DNA of 64,000 nucleotides. Source: Thermoplasmata archaeon (GTDB lineage: Archaea > Thermoplasmatota > Thermoplasmata > Lutacidiplasmatales > UBA184). Positions 50,591-59,144 of this stretch are shown here, one piece after another (position 1 is the first letter of the stretch; the number at the start of each line of letters is the position of its first letter). A program made the translations under genes and the position numbers. The stretch covers positions 124,001-188,000 of the forward strand of contig JAKAVQ010000003.1 of assembly GCA_021817245.1 (NCBI GenBank), in the 5' to 3' direction. Below the pieces are notes generated by a model. That model saw nothing but the letters and a program-made list of their open reading frames with translations. It ran no database searches and was not told where the DNA came from.

Positions 50591-51888
50591 GCGTCCCGTT
50601 CGCTTCGGTGGAGACCGCCTTCCTCCCCGATGCGGTCGGGCGGCCGGTCCGCCTGCGCGGCTGGGTGCTCCGCTCGCGCTCCTCCGGCGGGATCTTGTTT
50701 GTGGTGCTGCGCGATCGTTCCGGATCGATCCAGGTGACCGGCAAGAAGGACGTCCTCGGGCCCGAGGCGTTCGCCGCGGCCGAGCACGTCCAGGTCGAGG
50801 GTGCGATCGCCGTCGAGGGGACCGTCGCGACCGACCCCCGCGCGCCGGGCGGCCGAGAGGTCCGCGCCCAGCGGATCGACGTCCTCGACGCCGGCGCGCC
50901 GTTCCCGATCTTCTCGGACCAGACGGAGGAGTTCCGGCTCGACCATCGCCACCTCGCGATCCGCTCCCAGGAACACGTCGCGACGTTCCGGGTGAAGGCG
51001 GAGCTCCTCCGGGCGTTCCGCGATTTCCTTGACCGGGAGGGGGTGCTCGAAACGACCCCGCCGGTTCTCTCGGGGAACGCCGCCGAGGGCGGCGCCGAGG
51101 CGTTCCGGTTCGACTACTTCGGGCGTCCCGCCTACCTCTCCCAGACCGCGCAGCTGTACCTCGAAGCGCTCCTCTTTCCGAACGAGCGGGTCTACGCGCT
51201 GACGCCGTCGTTCCGGGCGGAAAAGTCCCGCACGCCCCGGCACCTCACGGAGTACCTCCACCTCGAGGTGGAGCTCGCCTGGTGCGACCTCGACGGGCTG
51301 ATGGACTTCACCGAGCGGATGATCGTCGCCGGGGCGCACGCCGTCGCCGATCGGCGCCCCGCCGAGCTCAAGCTGCTCGGCCGGCCGCCGGCGGAGCTCG
51401 CGGCGCTCTCCGCGCCGTTCCCGCGCCTGTCGTACGCCGCGGCGATCGACCGGCTCAGCGCCGCCGGCCTCCCCCTACGCTGGGGAAGCGACCTCGGCAC
51501 CGCCGAGGAGCGGGCGCTCACACTCGAGGAGAAGGCGCCGATCTTCGTCACGCGCTACCCGCGGGAGCTGAAGGCGTTCTACATGCTCCCGAGCGCCGAC
51601 GACCCTCGCACCGTGGAGGCGGCAGACCTCCTCGCGCCCGAGGGGTACGGCGAGATCGTCGGCGGCTCCTGCCGCGACACCGACCTCGAGCGGCTGACGC
51701 ATCGGCTCGAGGAGAACGGCGTCGACCCGAAAGAGTACGACTGGTACCTCGACCTCCGGCGCCACGGGAACGTCCCCCACGCCGGTTTCGGCCTCGGCGT
51801 CGAGCGGGTCCTGCGCTGGCTGTTGCGGCGGGAACACATCCGGGAGACGACGCCGTTCCCGCGCACGCCCTCCCGCCACACCCCGTGA
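50587..51888 (+). CDS. asnS: Asparaginyl-tRNA synthetase
   Basis: The 433-residue enzyme is a class IIb aminoacyl-tRNA synthetase. The OB-fold anticodon domain lies in residues 15-105 (VRLRGWVLRSRSSGG). The catalytic domain has motif 2 FRAEKSRTPRHLTEYLHLEVE and motif 3 GFGLGVERVLRW. The specificity-related YLSQTAQLYLEAL and FPRTPS end favour AsnRS over AspRS. Start at GTG 50587, overlapping tfs; a longer frame upstream is a shadow of purD. Confidence 0.9.
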   Translation: MSVPFASVETAFLPDAVGRPVRLRGWVLRSRSSGGILFVVLRDRSGSIQVTGKKDVLGPEAFAAAEHVQVEGAIAVEGTVATDPRAPGGREVRAQRIDVLDAGAPFPIFSDQTEEFRLDHRHLAIRSQEHVATFRVKAELLRAFRDFLDREGVLETTPPVLSGNAAEGGAEAFRFDYFGRPAYLSQTAQLYLEALLFPNERVYALTPSFRAEKSRTPRHLTEYLHLEVELAWCDLDGLMDFTERMIVAGAHAVADRRPAELKLLGRPPAELAALSAPFPRLSYAAAIDRLSAAGLPLRWGSDLGTAEERALTLEEKAPIFVTRYPRELKAFYMLPSADDPRTVEAADLLAPEGYGEIVGGSCRDTDLERLTHRLEENGVDPKEYDWYLDLRRHGNVPHAGFGLGVERVLRWLLRREHIRETTPFPRTPSRHTP

Positions 51889-51984
51889 GGCGTCGCTCGC
51901 TGCCGGGAGCCTCGACGCGGTGGGTAAGGTTCAATACCGACCGTTCGTCTCGCCCGCACCGTACGCCGACGCGGAGAGACTGAA

Positions 51985-52524
51985 GTGGCTCAAGGCAACC
52001 GACCGGAACCGGCGGCATCCGCCGCGGGACCGTCCTCCGCGCCCGAGCGGGCTGCGGGCGCGCTCCTCGTCGAGCGCATCACCCACCAGGACGTCCCGGC
52101 GGTCTGCGCGCTCTACAAGAAGGTCCTCGACGCGGAGGCGTCGGGCCTTCCGACGCCGATCGCGAAGTCCTGGCAACCGACGCCGCTCGAGTTCACGAGC
52201 TGGATGGAGGGCGTGACGTACTTCGCCGCCCGGCGGGACGGCCGCGTGGTCGGCGTCGTCGGCTGCGAGACGGTCGACGGGAGCGCCCACCTCGTGCGCC
52301 TCGCGGTCGACCCGGAGGCCCGGCGTCAGGGCGTCGCGACCGCGCTGCTCCAGACGACCCTCGACTGGGCTCGACGGGCGAGCCTCCCCGCGGTCTGGGC
52401 CGATGTGCTCGACCGCTTCCGCCCGGCCGCCGCCCTCTTCCGCCATGCGGGCTTCTCGGAGGTCGGTCTCCTCCACAAGCGCTGCTTCCACGAGGACGTC
52501 CGATTCTTCGAGCGGGTCTTGTAG
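51985..52524 (+). CDS. GNAT-family N-acetyltransferase
   Basis: The 179-residue protein has a GNAT fold with the acetyl-CoA loop in DPEARRQGVATALL (about residues 109-123), preceded by VVGCETVDGSAHLVRLAVD and followed by ALFRHAGFSEVGLLHK. A low-complexity N-terminal 25 residues precedes the fold. RimI-like in layout but with no RimI-specific signal visible. Substrate unknown. It starts with GTG; a gtaaggttcaatacc stretch at about 51923-51937 may be its promoter. Confidence 0.8.
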   Translation: MAQGNRPEPAASAAGPSSAPERAAGALLVERITHQDVPAVCALYKKVLDAEASGLPTPIAKSWQPTPLEFTSWMEGVTYFAARRDGRVVGVVGCETVDGSAHLVRLAVDPEARRQGVATALLQTTLDWARRASLPAVWADVLDRFRPAAALFRHAGFSEVGLLHKRCFHEDVRFFERVL

Positions 52525-52548
52525 TCGCCCGCCGTCGCCGTCGGACGG

Positions 52549-53532
52549 CTAGCGTTCGCTGGGCGGTGGACGCGTCGGCCGGTTCGGCGGGAGCCCGTGC
52601 CGTTGCTGAAGCGCCCGCAGGCGCCGCAGACCCTCCTCGGGGCGCCCGTGGAAGAACTCGCGGGACCCGCGGGCGAGCTCGATCGCCTCGAGCTCGGTCG
52701 GGATCCCGTGGCTCCGCTCATCGAGCAGGTAGTCGCCGTACTCGGTGATGTACTTCGGAAGTCCGACCTTGAGGCGATTCACCGCCTGGAGGCGCAGCGC
52801 CCGGATCTGTTGCTTGAGCGATGCGAGCTTCCCGGCGCGAAGCTCGCTCTCGAGGTCGTCGGCGATCTCCCCGGGGTCCTGGGGCGCCTCCACGCCGAGC
52901 GCCTGCATGTCCTTCAGGAGCGCGATGACCCGCTCCAGCTCCTCGCGGGCTTGGTCGAGGTGCCGCTCCTTGAGCGCGACGACCCGGTCGACCTGCTGGA
53001 ACGTCGCGAGCGCCTGGGGGAGGTCTCCGCTCCGCGCGGCGTGGAGCGTCTCCTCGATCTGTTCGCGCTCGAGCCGGCTGTCGACCGAGTACGCCTCGAG
53101 CCGGGTGAGCCGCGCCTTCGCCCGCTTCTCCCACTCCTCGAACGCCCCCGCGACCCGCTTCTGGGCGATCCGCTCGATCCCCCGGACGACCTCCGCCCAC
53201 GGCTCGGGGTTCGGGTCGGATCGCGCCGCCTCCTCCGCCCATGCGGGGAGCTGCGGGAGCTCGACCCCGAGCGGTTCCGCGCCTTCGGCCCACTGCTGGA
53301 GGCGGTGGAGGCGCCGCGCGAGCTCGATCGCGAACGGGTTGGTCGGCGAGCCCGAGCTGCGCCGCCCGAGCGGGCGGGCGCGTCCCGCCCCGGACGGGGT
53401 GGACCGTGCGGCGGCGTCCGGGACCGCCGGCGCGGGGTCGGCGGCCTCCCGCGGCGCCCGGCACTCCGGGCAGACCCGGTCCTCCGGGCCGAGGGGAGCG
53501 CCGCAGCGGGGGCAGAGGGAATCCTCGGTCAC
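52549..53532 (-). CDS. Zinc-ribbon protein with long coiled coil
   Basis: The 327-residue protein begins with a double-CxxC ribbon (CPRCGAPLGPEDRVCPEC, residues 7-24) and a Pro/Ala-rich linker. A long charged helical region (about residues 100-300) is rich in E/R/L heptads, including REQIEETLHAARSGDLPQAL and AREELERVIALLKDMQALG. No enzyme domain is present. Such archaeal proteins are likely structural or scaffold proteins, with unknown role. It begins just before the tRNA-Leu gene on the same strand (28-base gap), so it lies directly downstream of tRNA-Leu. Confidence 0.65.
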   Translation of the reverse strand: MTEDSLCPRCGAPLGPEDRVCPECRAPREAADPAPAVPDAAARSTPSGAGRARPLGRRSSGSPTNPFAIELARRLHRLQQWAEGAEPLGVELPQLPAWAEEAARSDPNPEPWAEVVRGIERIAQKRVAGAFEEWEKRAKARLTRLEAYSVDSRLEREQIEETLHAARSGDLPQALATFQQVDRVVALKERHLDQAREELERVIALLKDMQALGVEAPQDPGEIADDLESELRAGKLASLKQQIRALRLQAVNRLKVGLPKYITEYGDYLLDERSHGIPTELEAIELARGSREFFHGRPEEGLRRLRALQQRHGLPPNRPTRPPPSER

Positions 53533-53560
53533 GGACGTCGGCTCCTTCGAAGTGGAGGGA

Positions 53561-53645
53561 TGCAGGGGGTGAGATTCGAACTCACGAACTCCTACGAGAC
53601 CAGGACCTCAACCTGGCGCCTTTGACCAAGCTGGGCCACCCCTGC
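53561..53645 (-). tRNA. tRNA-Leu (anticodon GAG)
   Basis: The 85-base class II tRNA has acceptor GCAGGGG/CCCCTGC with discriminator A, anticodon stem CCAGG/CCTGG with loop TTGAGGT (anticodon GAG), a long variable arm TCTCGTAGGAGTTC and T arm GTGAG-TTCGAAT-CTCAC. It has no intron and no encoded CCA. A ggttatc-type A/T element lies about 35 bases upstream on its strand. Confidence 0.95.
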
Positions 53646-53766
53646 ACGGTGGGTCGCGCGTACGGGGGCCGAGCGATAACCTTTGCGAACGTGGACCGCC
53701 CCGGTGGCCCCGGAGCGCGCTCCCGGACCAAAAAGGCTTGTGTACGGGCGCGGTCGTGGGGAACCG

Positions 53767-54123
53767 ATGTCCGACGGGGCGTACGACGGAACGACCGTCT
53801 TCATCGGCCAGAAACCGACGATGACCTACGTCTTCCAGGTCGTCACGCAGCTGAACGCCGGGATCGGCCCGGTGATCGTCAAGGCCCGGGGCAACGCGAT
53901 CGGCAAGGCCGTCGACGTGGTGGAGGTCGTCCGGCGCCGCTTTCTCGAGGGTCAGGTCGATATCGGCTCGATCTCGATCGATACCGAGCGACTGGTGAAC
54001 CGGGAGGGACGGGACGCGAACGTCTCGTCGATCTCGATCCCGCTCACCCGGACGGGCCCGCCCCCGACGCGGGCGTCGCCGGTGGCGGCGGGACCGGGGG
54101 CGTCCGGGGGACCGGTCCGGTAG
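53767..54123 (+). CDS. alba: DNA/RNA-binding protein Alba
   Basis: The 118-residue protein has the Alba core: VFIGQKPTMTYVFQVVTQL (binding-loop lysine present, but the usual KKP is QKP), KARGNAIGKAVDVVEVVRRRF and a strand SISIDTERLVN. Alba coats DNA and RNA in archaea. The core ends near residue 97 and is followed by about 22 residues of Pro/Ala/Gly-rich tail, longer than typical. That tail overlaps the convergent membrane-protein gene by 80 bases. Start at ATG 53767, with an A-rich ccaaaaagg about 33 bases before it; an in-frame start at 53683 is less likely. Confidence 0.9.
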   Translation: MSDGAYDGTTVFIGQKPTMTYVFQVVTQLNAGIGPVIVKARGNAIGKAVDVVEVVRRRFLEGQVDIGSISIDTERLVNREGRDANVSSISIPLTRTGPPPTRASPVAAGPGASGGPVR

Positions 54124-55942
54124 GCGGGCGGTCCCGTACGACCCAGGTCCCCGCCCAGCGGTCGCCGATCCGCTGTCGGTCGGCGGAGAGATGGATGACG
54201 AGCGCCCCGAACGTGCCCAGGAGGGCGACCCCGGCGACGACGAAGGCGACGACCCCGGCGAGCGCGAAGGCGGCCCCGGGCAGGGCGATGCCGTCGACCG
54301 TCACGCTGCCGAACGTCCCCCACTTCGCTCCGAAGGCGACCACGAGCGCGCCCCCGAGACCGAGAACGGTCAGCACCGGGAGGATCGACGCGTTCCGCAC
54401 CAGGGCGGTCAGGAGGCCGATCCGGCCGAGGGTGCGGTCCCGCACCTCGAGGTGGAAGACCCGCTTCCCGGGCGAGGTGCCGGTCCACGCTTCGCTGACC
54501 GCGCGGTACAGGAAAGCGAGCGCGATGAAGCCGTAGATCGCGCCGTTGAAGGCGAGGCTCGAGAGGACGTCCGAGAGGTCTCCCGGGGTCGCGAGCACGA
54601 TCCCCGCCCAGATCGCCAGCGCCGGAACCCCGACGATCGCGAGGTCGAGGAGGAAGCCGAGCGTTCGGAGGCGGAGCGTCCCGAACCGTCCGTCCGCCAT
54701 CACCTCGGCCCCCCGAACGAGGGCACGGGCGGTGAGCCAGGCGCGGAATCCTTCCCGTCCGTCGGCGGTGGGTGTGCGGGCGATCGCGTCGAGGCTCGCC
54801 TGGTCGCTCACCACCCAACCGGGGACCTTGAGCCCCTCCCACGGCCGGTCGGGCGGGGCCGGGGGTACGTCGAGAAGGAGGCGCGTCCGGTCGGCGGCCG
54901 ATCGAGCGGCGCGCGCCGACGCGTCCAGCGACTCCGGCAGGTGGCCGTCGACGCCCGCCCGGAACGCCCGGGCGAGCTGCGCGCCGGGCGACACCCCGAA
55001 CGCCGGTGCGGCCGTCCCGAGCGGCGCGCGCGAGTGGCCGAGGAGCCGATGGGTCGCGTAGGCGCTCGCGAGCGCGAGGAGTCCGGAGAGGTAGACGAGA
55101 TCGAGGACCCCGGCGCCGCCGATCGAATAGAGGCCGGGCGGTCCGTTCCCGTACAGCGGCGGCTGCCGCAGGAGGTCGGCTCCGATCAGCACCCCGACGG
55201 TCGTCGCGAGGTAGACCAACGGAAGCGCGAACCCTTCACGGCCCGGGAAGACGCGGGGGGCGAAGAACGCCGCGAGCACCCCCGCCCCGATCGGTGGGAG
55301 GAGGTAGAACGGGAACGGCTCGGTGATCCCGACGCCGGGGATCGCCGACGACGCGGCGAACGTCGTGTAGAGAACCCCCGAGAGGAGCACCAGAAGGAAG
55401 GCGAGCGCCGGGCCGTCGGCCACGGTGCCGGGGGATCCGGCCGGGGGCCGGCCGTAGAGCCCGTAGGCGACCGCCGGGACGAGGACGGCGATCGGCAGGA
55501 CCAACAGCGTGGTCGCGGCCGCGACGTCGCCGCCGAGCGCTCGCGCCAGCCCTTCTGCGAGCGGGGCGGAGACCGGGAGCACGAGGAAGAGCCCGACCCC
55601 GCTCTCCACCGCGATCAGGACGAACAGGCGCCCGAGGAACGCACGGGCGCGGCCGGTGTACCGTCGGACCGCGAGGAGGCCGACGAGCAGCGGGAAGACC
55701 GCCCCGCCGAAGCTGACGGCCAGGACGTCGTTCGAGATGAGCGCGAACGGCAGTACCGCGAAGCTGGCAAGGACCGCGCCGGGCAGGAGGAGCCAGAAGG
55801 CGCGGCGACCGAGTCCGAGGCTCTCCGAGAACGGCCCGTCCTCCCAGGCCACGAGGTAGAGGAACGCCCACAGGAGCCCGGGCACCGAGAGGGCAGCGGC
55901 GTTCGCGAGGATGTCGTAGGAGAGCTGGGCCGGATCTACCAC
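54044..55942 (-). CDS. DUF1614/RDD-like multi-pass membrane protein
   Basis: The start is GTG 55942 (VVDPAQLSYDIL); a much longer open frame upstream is a shadow of the lyase gene. The 632-residue protein has about eleven hydrophobic segments. The N-terminal part (ending near residue 325) with SNDVLAVSFGGAVFPLLVGLLAV resembles DUF1614-type membrane proteins. The C-terminal part (about residues 425-590) has the RDD layout, with R-L-R-T-L-G-F-LLDLAIVG, SPGKRVFHLEVRD and GDRWAGTWVV. A soluble helical linker of 100 residues lies between. The function is unknown; RDD proteins are often associated with ion antiport. The Pro/Ala tail overlaps alba. Confidence 0.7.
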   Translation of the reverse strand: MVDPAQLSYDILANAAALSVPGLLWAFLYLVAWEDGPFSESLGLGRRAFWLLLPGAVLASFAVLPFALISNDVLAVSFGGAVFPLLVGLLAVRRYTGRARAFLGRLFVLIAVESGVGLFLVLPVSAPLAEGLARALGGDVAAATTLLVLPIAVLVPAVAYGLYGRPPAGSPGTVADGPALAFLLVLLSGVLYTTFAASSAIPGVGITEPFPFYLLPPIGAGVLAAFFAPRVFPGREGFALPLVYLATTVGVLIGADLLRQPPLYGNGPPGLYSIGGAGVLDLVYLSGLLALASAYATHRLLGHSRAPLGTAAPAFGVSPGAQLARAFRAGVDGHLPESLDASARAARSAADRTRLLLDVPPAPPDRPWEGLKVPGWVVSDQASLDAIARTPTADGREGFRAWLTARALVRGAEVMADGRFGTLRLRTLGFLLDLAIVGVPALAIWAGIVLATPGDLSDVLSSLAFNGAIYGFIALAFLYRAVSEAWTGTSPGKRVFHLEVRDRTLGRIGLLTALVRNASILPVLTVLGLGGALVVAFGAKWGTFGSVTVDGIALPGAAFALAGVVAFVVAGVALLGTFGALVIHLSADRQRIGDRWAGTWVVRDRPPTGPVPRTPPVPPPPATPASGAGPSG

Positions 55943-55988
55943 AGAGCTCGTGCCTCCACGGGGGCTCCGTCCGAGGGCGCGAAGGGGC

Positions 55989-55999
55989 CTAAACGTTTT
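55989..55999 (+). promoter_or_regulatory. TATA-like box of the lyase gene
   Basis: ctaaacgtttt lies 25-35 bases upstream of ATG 56024 in otherwise G+C-rich DNA and is the likely promoter. Confidence 0.5.
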
Positions 56000-56023
56000 G
56001 TCGCGGGTCTCGCTCGTCCCCGC

Positions 56024-57424
56024 ATGGTCCCGCCGCGCACGGAAGAGGACTCGTTGGGCTCCCGAGAGGTCCCCGAGAACGCCTACTGGGGGATCCAGAC
56101 GCTCCGAGCGCGCGAGAACTTCCCGGTGAGCGGGCTGCGCAGCTCCCGGCATCTCGTGCGGGCCTACGCGCTCCTGAAGCTTGCCTGCTGCCGGGCGAAC
56201 GTCGCGGCCGGCGGCCTCGACGCCGAACGGGGCCGAGCGATCGGCCGGGCGGCGGAGGAGATGGCCGACGGGAAGTTCGACGGCGAGTTCCCGATCGACG
56301 TCTTCCAGGCTGGGGCCGGCACCTCCTTCCACATGAACGTCAACGAGGTGCTGGCGAACCGGGCGCTCGAGATCCTCGGGAAGCCGCGGGGCAGCTACCG
56401 CGAGGTGAGTCCGAACGACCACGTGAACCGGGGGCAGTCGACGAACGACACCTATCCCTCCGCGGCCCAGGTCGCGACGCTCTTCGCGCTCCAGGAACTG
56501 CGCGGCGCCCTCGCGACGCTCGTCGCGAGCCTCTCGCACAAGGCCGAGGAGTTCGCGCGGGTGCCGAAGGCCGGCCGGACCCACCTCAAGGACGCGATGC
56601 CCGTGACGCTCGGCGCGGAGTTCCGCGCCTACGCGACCGCGCTCACCCGGGTGCTCGAGACGCTCCCATCGGTGGAGCGCGGGCTCGCGGAGATCCCGCT
56701 CGGCGGAAGCGCGGTCGGCAGCGGGGTGAACTCGGTACCGGGGTTCCGGGCGGCGGCGGTGAAGGAGTACGCCGCGCTTTCGGGGCTCCCGCTCGCCGTG
56801 GCGCGCGACCCGTTCGAGACGATGCAGAGCCGCTGGCCCCTCGGGGCCGCGTCGGCCTGGCTGCGGACCCTCGCACTCGAGCTCGTGCGGATCGCGAACG
56901 ATCTTCGGCTGCTCTCGAGCGGGCCGGCGACGGGGTTCGACGAGATCCGCCTGCCCGAGATCCAGCCGGGGTCGTCGATCATGCCGGCGAAGGTGAACCC
57001 CTCGGCCGCCGAGGCCCTCGACATGGTCGCCTTCCACGTGCTCGGCGCCGACGCGGCGACCGCCTACGCGGTCTCCGCCGGGCAGCTCGAGATCAACGTG
57101 ATGATGCCGCTCGCGGCCTTCGAGGTCCTCTTCGCCGCCGGGATTCTTTCGAACTACCTGCCCGTCTTCGCCCGGACGTGCGTCGACGGGATCTCGGCGA
57201 ACCGGCCGCGGCTCGAGCAGTTCCTCGTCGAGTCCGCGGCGATCGCGACCGTGCTGACCCCGCGCTTGGGCTACCTCAAGGTCGCCGAGGTTCTCCACGA
57301 GGCCGAGCGCTCCGGCCGCCCGGTGCGGGAGCTCCTCGTCGCGCGCGGTCTCCTCTCCGCCGCCGAGGTCGAATCGCTCCTCGGGGAGGCCGCGCTCCTG
57401 AAGATGACCGAGCCGGTCCCCTGA
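56024..57424 (+). CDS. aspA: Aspartate ammonia-lyase / class II fumarase family
   Basis: The 466-residue protein belongs to the fumarase/aspartase superfamily. The signature GSSIMPAKVNP is present. The N-terminal DSLGSREVPENAYWGIQTLRA and GTSFHMNVNEVLANRA read like aspartate ammonia-lyase (aspartate to fumarate plus ammonia), while class II fumarase usually has a different N-terminal spelling. The catalytic residues are in the signature loop and TNDTYP region. I favour aspartase but cannot exclude fumarase. It is divergent from the DUF1614/RDD gene, and trmB follows 53 bases later. Confidence 0.85.
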   Translation: MVPPRTEEDSLGSREVPENAYWGIQTLRARENFPVSGLRSSRHLVRAYALLKLACCRANVAAGGLDAERGRAIGRAAEEMADGKFDGEFPIDVFQAGAGTSFHMNVNEVLANRALEILGKPRGSYREVSPNDHVNRGQSTNDTYPSAAQVATLFALQELRGALATLVASLSHKAEEFARVPKAGRTHLKDAMPVTLGAEFRAYATALTRVLETLPSVERGLAEIPLGGSAVGSGVNSVPGFRAAAVKEYAALSGLPLAVARDPFETMQSRWPLGAASAWLRTLALELVRIANDLRLLSSGPATGFDEIRLPEIQPGSSIMPAKVNPSAAEALDMVAFHVLGADAATAYAVSAGQLEINVMMPLAAFEVLFAAGILSNYLPVFARTCVDGISANRPRLEQFLVESAAIATVLTPRLGYLKVAEVLHEAERSGRPVRELLVARGLLSAAEVESLLGEAALLKMTEPVP

Positions 57425-57477
57425 ACGGCCCTTATCCGCACCGTTAAGTCCCCACCGACCGTATTCCGCCTCTCCGC

Positions 57478-58233
57478 ATGGCCGCCATCGAAGAGACCGC
57501 TGTCGCGCTCGCGAACCAGTCGAGCGACGAGTTCCGCCAGGCGACGGACGTTCTCGGCAAGGTCGGCCTCACGCGCTACGAGGCCCGGGCGTACATCGCG
57601 CTCGTCGCCCGGGGGGTCGGCGACGCGACGAGCGTCGCGACCGCGGCCGGGATCCCGCGGACGAGCGCCTACAAGGTCCTCGAGTCGCTCGCCGGCAAGG
57701 GCTACGCCCAACCGACCGGCGGCAAGCCGATCCTCTTCCGGCCCACCCCCCCGCTCGACGTCGCCGACTCGCTCAAGGGGGCGATCCAAGAGGTCTTCGA
57801 GAAGCTCGCGCTTCTCCACCGGGTCGTCGCCGAGCACGGCGAGCCCCAGCTCGTCTACCTCCTCTCCGAGCAGGAGAAGGTCGTGGCAAAGATCGGCGAC
57901 CTCCTCGACCAGGCCTCCCGGACCTTCATCCTCACGACGCCGCAGGTCGCCGAGCTGCGGGACGAGCTCGGGAAGAAGATCCAGCACGCCGTGAAGCGCG
58001 GCGTCCAGGTCACGTTCATCACCGCGCCGCTCCAGCGCGTTCCCGAGGGTGTCGAGTACGTCCCCCGGGAGAACCTGCGCGCGACCGAGGTGCTCGCGGA
58101 CGGGGAGCACGCGCTCCTCGCCGCCCCGGGGCTCGACGCCTGCGGCTTTACCGACAACCCGATCCTCATCGCCCACCTGCAGCAGTTCCTCGAGGTGATC
58201 CTCGAGAAGGGACCCGACGTGGTCCCCTCCTAG
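57478..58233 (+). CDS. TrmB-family transcriptional regulator
   Basis: The 251-residue protein has the TrmB winged-helix domain at residues 20-90 (VGLTRYEARAYIALVARGVGDATSVATAAGIPRTSAYKVLESLAGKGY) and a C-terminal PLD-like ligand region (VVAKIGDLLDQASRTFILTTPQVAELRDELGKKIQHAVKRGVQVTFIT). TrmB proteins regulate sugar and central metabolism genes in archaea. The sugar-binding extension is short. Possible targets include the adjacent lyase gene; no operator was identified. Confidence 0.9.
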   Translation: MAAIEETAVALANQSSDEFRQATDVLGKVGLTRYEARAYIALVARGVGDATSVATAAGIPRTSAYKVLESLAGKGYAQPTGGKPILFRPTPPLDVADSLKGAIQEVFEKLALLHRVVAEHGEPQLVYLLSEQEKVVAKIGDLLDQASRTFILTTPQVAELRDELGKKIQHAVKRGVQVTFITAPLQRVPEGVEYVPRENLRATEVLADGEHALLAAPGLDACGFTDNPILIAHLQQFLEVILEKGPDVVPS

Positions 58234-58266
58234 GGCGTCCCCCGGCGCGCCACGGAGGCGAGGGCG

Positions 58267-59130
58267 GTGTCGACCCGACGTCCTCCCTCTCCGGCCGATA
58301 GGGTCCGCGAACGGTTGCGGGCGGTCGCCGGCGACCGGTGCGCGGACGCGATGCCCCGCGGCTACCAGCGGCTCGGCCGCGTCCTCGTGCTCCGACTTCC
58401 CTCGCTCCTTCGGCCGTACCGAGAGCTGATCGGCCGGGCGTGGCAGCAGGAGCTCGGCGTCACAACGGTCCTCGCCGTCCGAGGCCCGGTCGAGGGGGAG
58501 CTCCGCACGCCGCAGCTCGATCTCCTCGCCGGCACTGAGACCGAGACCGAGGTCGTCGAGCACGGCTGTCGATGGCGGTTCGATGCCGCGCGGATCCTCT
58601 TTGCTCGGGGGAACCGGACCGAGCGGGCGCGGATCGGTTCTCTCGTCCGACCGGGCGAGGAGGTCCTCGACCTGTTCGCCGGCATCGGCTACTTCACGGT
58701 CCCGGCCGCCCGGGCCGGCGCCCACGTCGTCGCGGTCGAGAAGAACCCCGTCTCGATCCGGTACCTCACGGAGAACCTCGCTCGGAACGGGATCGCCGAT
58801 CGCGTGACGGTGCGGGCGGGGGACAACCGGGTCGTTCCGCTGCCCGTACGGTCCGTCGATCGCGTCCTCCTCGGCTACCTGCCGGACGCGCTCCCCTGGG
58901 TCCCGCGCGCGCTCTCGGCCGTCCGGTCGACGGGGGGCGTGCTGCACGTCCATCGGGTCGTCGATGCCCGGGACGCGGTCCCGGTCGCCGAGCGGTCGGT
59001 CGCGGAGGCCGTGGGGGCGGCGGATGGGGTGCTGCTCGCGCCGCCCGCCGGGCGCGAGGTCAAGCCCTACGGACCGGGCCGGACCCACGTGGTCGTGGAC
59101 GTCCGCGCGCGGCCGCCGCCCGCGGGGTGA
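58267..59130 (+). CDS. taw2: tRNA wybutosine/wyosine-type methyltransferase-like (Taw2)
   Basis: The 287-residue enzyme has a TRM5/TYW2-type fold. Motif I is DLFAGIGYF (residues 135-143), the acidic strand is VVAVEKNP (about 154-161), and the family-specific LGYLP (about 199-203) replaces the N-P-P-y of other methyltransferases. That tripeptide and the ARGNRTER stretch before motif I fit TYW2/Taw2, which adds the aminocarboxypropyl group of wyosine at position 37 in archaeal tRNA-Phe. Trm5 methyltransferase is the alternative. It starts with GTG 34 bases after trmB. Confidence 0.85.
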   Translation: MSTRRPPSPADRVRERLRAVAGDRCADAMPRGYQRLGRVLVLRLPSLLRPYRELIGRAWQQELGVTTVLAVRGPVEGELRTPQLDLLAGTETETEVVEHGCRWRFDAARILFARGNRTERARIGSLVRPGEEVLDLFAGIGYFTVPAARAGAHVVAVEKNPVSIRYLTENLARNGIADRVTVRAGDNRVVPLPVRSVDRVLLGYLPDALPWVPRALSAVRSTGGVLHVHRVVDARDAVPVAERSVAEAVGAADGVLLAPPAGREVKPYGPGRTHVVVDVRARPPPAG

Positions 59131-59144
59131 GCCGGTCCGGGGAT

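Noticed and set aside
54191-56023. A long plus-strand frame running into the aspartase gene
   Set aside because: The upstream part is charged, repetitive shadow sequence of the membrane-protein gene; the lyase begins at ATG 56024.
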